64,000 nt of DNA from Catenulispora sp. GP43. Its GTDB lineage: Bacteria > Actinomycetota > Actinomycetes > Streptomycetales > Catenulisporaceae. The translations under genes were made by a program, and so were the position numbers. Of this stretch, positions 61,153-64,000 are shown piece by piece; position 1 is the first letter of the stretch, and each line of letters opens with the position of its first letter. The stretch is taken from NCBI RefSeq assembly GCF_041260665.1, contig NZ_JBGCCT010000003.1, positions 248,001-312,000 on the forward strand. Reading direction: 5' to 3'. Below the pieces are notes generated by a model. It did no database searches. It was not told where the DNA came from and saw only the letters and a list, made by a program, of their open reading frames with translations.

Positions 61153-62910
61153 ATGCCAGACCTCACCCAGCATCCGGTGCCCGGCCGGCCGGGCCGCGGC
61201 CGCCGTCCCGACCCCCCGCCCCGCCCCGGTCGGGGCCCGACCCCGGCCCCGGCGCCGCTGGCCGTGACCTCCGATCCGGCGCTGGCCGAGGCGCTGCTGC
61301 GGGTGGCCGCCGAGGCCGGCGTGCGGATCGACATCGTGCCCGGTCCCAGCGCCGCGCGGCACCGCTGGTCGGCCGCGCCGCTGGTACTGGTCGGCGCCGA
61401 CCAGGCCGGCGAGGTGGCCCGGGCCGGCCTGCCGCGCCGGCCGGAGGTGGCGCTGATCGGCCGCGACCTGGACGACGCCTCGGTCTGGCAGCGCGGCAGC
61501 GCCGTGGGCGCCGCGCACGTGCTGATCCTGCCGGACTGCGAACGCTGGCTGGCCGGGCTGCTCGCCGAGGCCGACAGCCCCCGCGAGGAGCCCGGAGCGG
61601 TGGTCGCGGTGCTGTCCGGGCGCGGCGGCGCCGGCGGCTCGACGCTGGCCGCCGCGCTGGCCCTGGCCGGCGTCCGGCGCGGCCTGCGCTGCACCCTGGT
61701 CGACCTGGACCCCGCCGGCGGCGGCATCGACCTGCTGTTCGGGCTGGAGACCGAGCCCGGACCGCGCTGGTCGGAGCTGGCGCAGTGGCGCGACGGCCGG
61801 CTGTCCGGCCGCTCGCTGCGGGACGCGCTGCCGACCTACGCCGCGCACTCCCGGCACGGCCTGGCCGCGGGCCTGGGCCTGGCCGCCGACGGCGCGGACC
61901 GGCTGCCGGTCCTGGCCTGGCCGCGCGCCCGGCCGGGGGAGGGGCCCGAGGACGACGGCCCCGGCTGGCTCGGCGCCCGGCCCTCGGCTCCCGAGGACCC
62001 CTGGTACGACAGCGGGACGCCGGCCGACCCGGCGAAGGCGGACCCCTGGCTGGTGCCGGACGGCCCGGCCCGCGGCGGCGACATTGCCGCCGGATCCGGG
62101 AATCCGTTGTTCGGCACGACATCCCCTGACATCAACGAGGATCTGACCGCCACGGACGATCTGCGCTCGACTGAGGATCTGTGGTCCGGCGGCGATTCGC
62201 CGACCCGGAAGGAAACCGCCGCTCCGGGGCCGGGTGGACGCCGCTTCAATGCTGACGCCTCATCAGCGGAATCCCTTTCCGGGGCAAGCGTGATCGCCTT
62301 GGAAATCTCTGATTCAGAGGGATCCGGCGAAGTCGCCGACGGTTCCGCGAGCCGCGACCGGATCGGCGGCGCGGCGCGGGCCGCGACCCGGCCGCGGCGC
62401 GGTCTGCCGATCCTCACCTGGCCGCGCACCCGGACCGACCTCCCGCTCCCGGCGGTCGCCGCCGAGCCGGTGCGCGCCGTGCTCACCGCCCTGGCGCAGG
62501 CCGGCGATCTGGTCGTGGTGGACCTGCCGCGGGCCCTGGACGAGGCCGCGACCGAGGCGCTGGCCCTGGCGAACGTGGCGCTCATGGTGGTCCCGGCCGA
62601 GGTCCGGGCTTCAGCGGCGGCCTCGCAGCTGGCCGCCGCGGTCCGGCTGATCACGCCGGACCTGCGGGTGGTGGTGCGGCTGCCGGCGCCCGGCGGGCTG
62701 GAACCCCTCGACATAACGGATGTCATGGGCGGTCTGCCGCTGGCCGGGGTGATCAACGCCGACCGCCGGCTGCCGATCGCCGCCGAGCACGGCTATCCGC
62801 CTGGCGCCAGCGCCCGGGGCACCGTGTCCGCCTTCTGCCGGGCCTTCCTGGAGGACCTGTTCGCCCTGCCGTCCGGACGGCGCGGCTCCGAGTCCCGGGT
62901 GGCGGCATGA
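61153..62910 (+). CDS. ssd: Ssd, septum-site determining protein / CpaE-like ATPase
   Basis: 585 aa from ATG 61153 (GGGAG ribosome site, 7 nt). A receiver-like N-terminal region (about 38-150; PLAVTSDPALAEALLRVAAEAGVRIDIVP... VALIGRDLDD) is followed by a MinD/CpaE-like P-loop region with the deviant Walker A SGRGGAGGSTLAAALAL (155-171; the GK lysine pair is missing, as is usual for Ssd), VDLDPAGGGIDLLFG, and later VVVDLPRALDEAATEALALANVALMVVPAE. A ~160-residue Ser/Asp/Gly-rich low-complexity insert splits the ATPase between two copies of the motif LP(V/I)L(A/T)WPR (residues 251-258 and 418-425). Ssd affects septum formation and may direct the Tad pilus. It overlaps tadA by four bases (ATGA). 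Confidence 0.88.
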   Translation: MPDLTQHPVPGRPGRGRRPDPPPRPGRGPTPAPAPLAVTSDPALAEALLRVAAEAGVRIDIVPGPSAARHRWSAAPLVLVGADQAGEVARAGLPRRPEVALIGRDLDDASVWQRGSAVGAAHVLILPDCERWLAGLLAEADSPREEPGAVVAVLSGRGGAGGSTLAAALALAGVRRGLRCTLVDLDPAGGGIDLLFGLETEPGPRWSELAQWRDGRLSGRSLRDALPTYAAHSRHGLAAGLGLAADGADRLPVLAWPRARPGEGPEDDGPGWLGARPSAPEDPWYDSGTPADPAKADPWLVPDGPARGGDIAAGSGNPLFGTTSPDINEDLTATDDLRSTEDLWSGGDSPTRKETAAPGPGGRRFNADASSAESLSGASVIALEISDSEGSGEVADGSASRDRIGGAARAATRPRRGLPILTWPRTRTDLPLPAVAAEPVRAVLTALAQAGDLVVVDLPRALDEAATEALALANVALMVVPAEVRASAAASQLAAAVRLITPDLRVVVRLPAPGGLEPLDITDVMGGLPLAGVINADRRLPIAAEHGYPPGASARGTVSAFCRAFLEDLFALPSGRRGSESRVAA

Positions 62911-64000
62911 GCGCCCCGGCCCCCGCACCGATGCCGCTGCCGCTGCCGCCCTCCGCTCCGCTGTCCCCCGCGCCCCTACCCGGATCGGAGCGGCTGCGGC
63001 TCAACGCCGCGCTCGTGGACCGGGTCCGGACCCGGCTGGCCACCCCGCCGGTGCGGATCGACATGCAGGCCATCCTCGCCGCGCTGCGCGCCGAGGGGTG
63101 CATGCTCGACGGCCGCGATCTGCGCGCGGCGGCCTACCAGGTCCGCTCCGAACTCACCGGGGCCGGAGTGCTGGAGCGCTTCCTGGCCGACCCGGAGGTC
63201 ACCGACGTCCTGGTCAACGCGCCGGATTCGGTGTGGATCGAGCGGGCCGGGACGCTGAGCCGGGCCGACGTGCGCTTCCCCGACGAGGCCGCGGTACGGC
63301 GGCTCGCGCAGCGCCTGGCCGCCCACGCCGGACGCCGGCTCGACGACGCGGCACCGTGCGTGGACGGCGTCCTGCCCGACGGCGCGCGCCTGCACGCCGT
63401 GCTGCCTCCGGTGGCGGTCCGCGGAACGCTGATCTCCCTGCGAGTCCCGCCGCGCCGGGCGTTCACCGTCGACCGGCTCTGCGCCGGCGGACTGACCACC
63501 GAGCACGGCGCGCGCCTGCTGCGGGCCGTCGCCGCGGCCAGGGTGTCGTATCTGGTCACCGGCGGAACCGGCAGCGGCAAGACGACCCTGCTCGGCGCGC
63601 TGCTCGGCCTGGTGCCGGCCGACGAGCGGATCGTGGTCGCCGAGGAGTGCGCCGAGGTGGTCGTCGACCATCCGCATGTGGCGCGGCTGCAATGCCGGAT
63701 CGCCAATCAGGAGAACCGGGGCGCGGTGAACCTGCGAACGCTGGTCCGGCAGGCGTTGCGGATGCGGCCGGACCGGGTCGTGGTCGGCGAGGTGCGCGGT
63801 CCCGAGGTGCTGGAACTGCTGGCGGCCATGAACACCGGCCACGACGGATGCGCGGCGACCCTGCACGCCAACGGGGTCGAGGACGTCGTGGCCCGGGTCG
63901 AGGCCCTGGCCGCCCCGGCCGGTCTGGAGCGCGACGCGCTGCACGCGCAGTTGGCCTCCGCGGTGCAGGCGGTCGTGCATCTGGTGCGGGACAAGGGAAA
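62907..64000 (+). CDS. TadA/CpaF-family secretion ATPase (truncated by window end)
   Basis: At least 364 residues, open at the right edge, from ATG 62907. A Pro-rich start, then the CpaF-type N-domain (LLDGRDLRAAAYQVRSELTGAGVLERFLADPEVTDVLVNAPDSVWIERAG) and core ATPase: Walker A GGTGSGKTT (219-227), Asp box VVAEECAEVV, Walker B (RPDRVVVGEVRGPEVLELLAAMNTGHDGCAATLHAN) with His box. It powers the Flp (Tad) pilus or secretion system. Second gene of an operon with ssd; tadB/tadC genes would be expected beyond the edge. The Rv3659c homologue in Mycobacterium has the same position. Confidence 0.93.
   Translation, partial: MSAPAPAPMPLPLPPSAPLSPAPLPGSERLRLNAALVDRVRTRLATPPVRIDMQAILAALRAEGCMLDGRDLRAAAYQVRSELTGAGVLERFLADPEVTDVLVNAPDSVWIERAGTLSRADVRFPDEAAVRRLAQRLAAHAGRRLDDAAPCVDGVLPDGARLHAVLPPVAVRGTLISLRVPPRRAFTVDRLCAGGLTTEHGARLLRAVAAARVSYLVTGGTGSGKTTLLGALLGLVPADERIVVAEECAEVVVDHPHVARLQCRIANQENRGAVNLRTLVRQALRMRPDRVVVGEVRGPEVLELLAAMNTGHDGCAATLHANGVEDVVARVEALAAPAGLERDALHAQLASAVQAVVHLVRDKG

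Overview
This is 64 kb of very GC-rich actinobacterial chromosome (GC-biased third codon positions, frequent GTG starts, many leaderless genes, HspR-type heat-shock operon, bacterial proteasome activator, 6C RNA, KstR-type operator). Gene content and local order resemble Streptomycetales/Catenulisporales-type mycelial bacteria. I see no phage, insertion sequence, CRISPR array, tRNA or rRNA. It reads as housekeeping core with short accessory patches.

Layout. 0-8.8 kb: end of galU, a diguanylate cyclase, a folate cyclo-ligase, a large PAS-GAF-PP2C-HATPase phosphatase, an FmdB zinc ribbon, a CpaB-like SAF protein, a nitroreductase, a lipoprotein serpin and an FHA protein. 8.8-10.3 kb: a repeat-rich DNA-binding-like protein with a structured 5' leader. 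10.3-16.5 kb: 5-oxoprolinase genes (pxpA, fused pxpBC), a J-domain protein, pheA, and a flavin monooxygenase/TetR pair with three operators. 16.5-21 kb: a NarL-type regulator divergent from a three-gene 2-oxoacid dehydrogenase operon. 21-25.9 kb: nitrilase-family amidohydrolase, Ser/Thr kinase, SDR, and a coupled HipA-like kinase/DUF3037 pair. 25.9-33.2 kb: dnaK-grpE-dnaJ-hspR-clpB with HAIR sites at the promoter. 33.3-38.5 kb: membrane protein, a perfect parS site inside a bidirectional terminator, esterase, phosphotransferase, proteasome activator, quinone oxidoreductase, and an apparent unannotated ~240-nt non-coding RNA with its own promoter and terminator. 38.5-45.6 kb: two TetR systems, a Fic-like protein divergent from a CooC/MinD-like ATPase with a Fur/Zur-type box, and a LytS/LytTR pair. 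45.8-51 kb: acsA, nhaA, a TipA-like MerR regulator and a HAD phosphatase. 51-56 kb: a tightly coupled six-gene operon matching the steroid side-chain (igr/Ltp2) pathway, with an exact KstR-consensus operator upstream. 56-59.5 kb: mobA-moeA-potassium channel. 59.6-64 kb: HAD-IB phosphatase, 6C RNA, ssd and the start of a Tad-pilus ATPase (tadA), as in the Rv3661-Rv3660c-Rv3659c region of Mycobacterium tuberculosis.

The points most worth a second look are the 38.2-38.4 kb RNA gene, the parS palindrome, the CooC-like ATPase under a metal-type box, the KstR-controlled operon with a split ChsH2, and several operator arrays that can be read directly. All functional assignments rest on motif recognition by eye; no database search was run.
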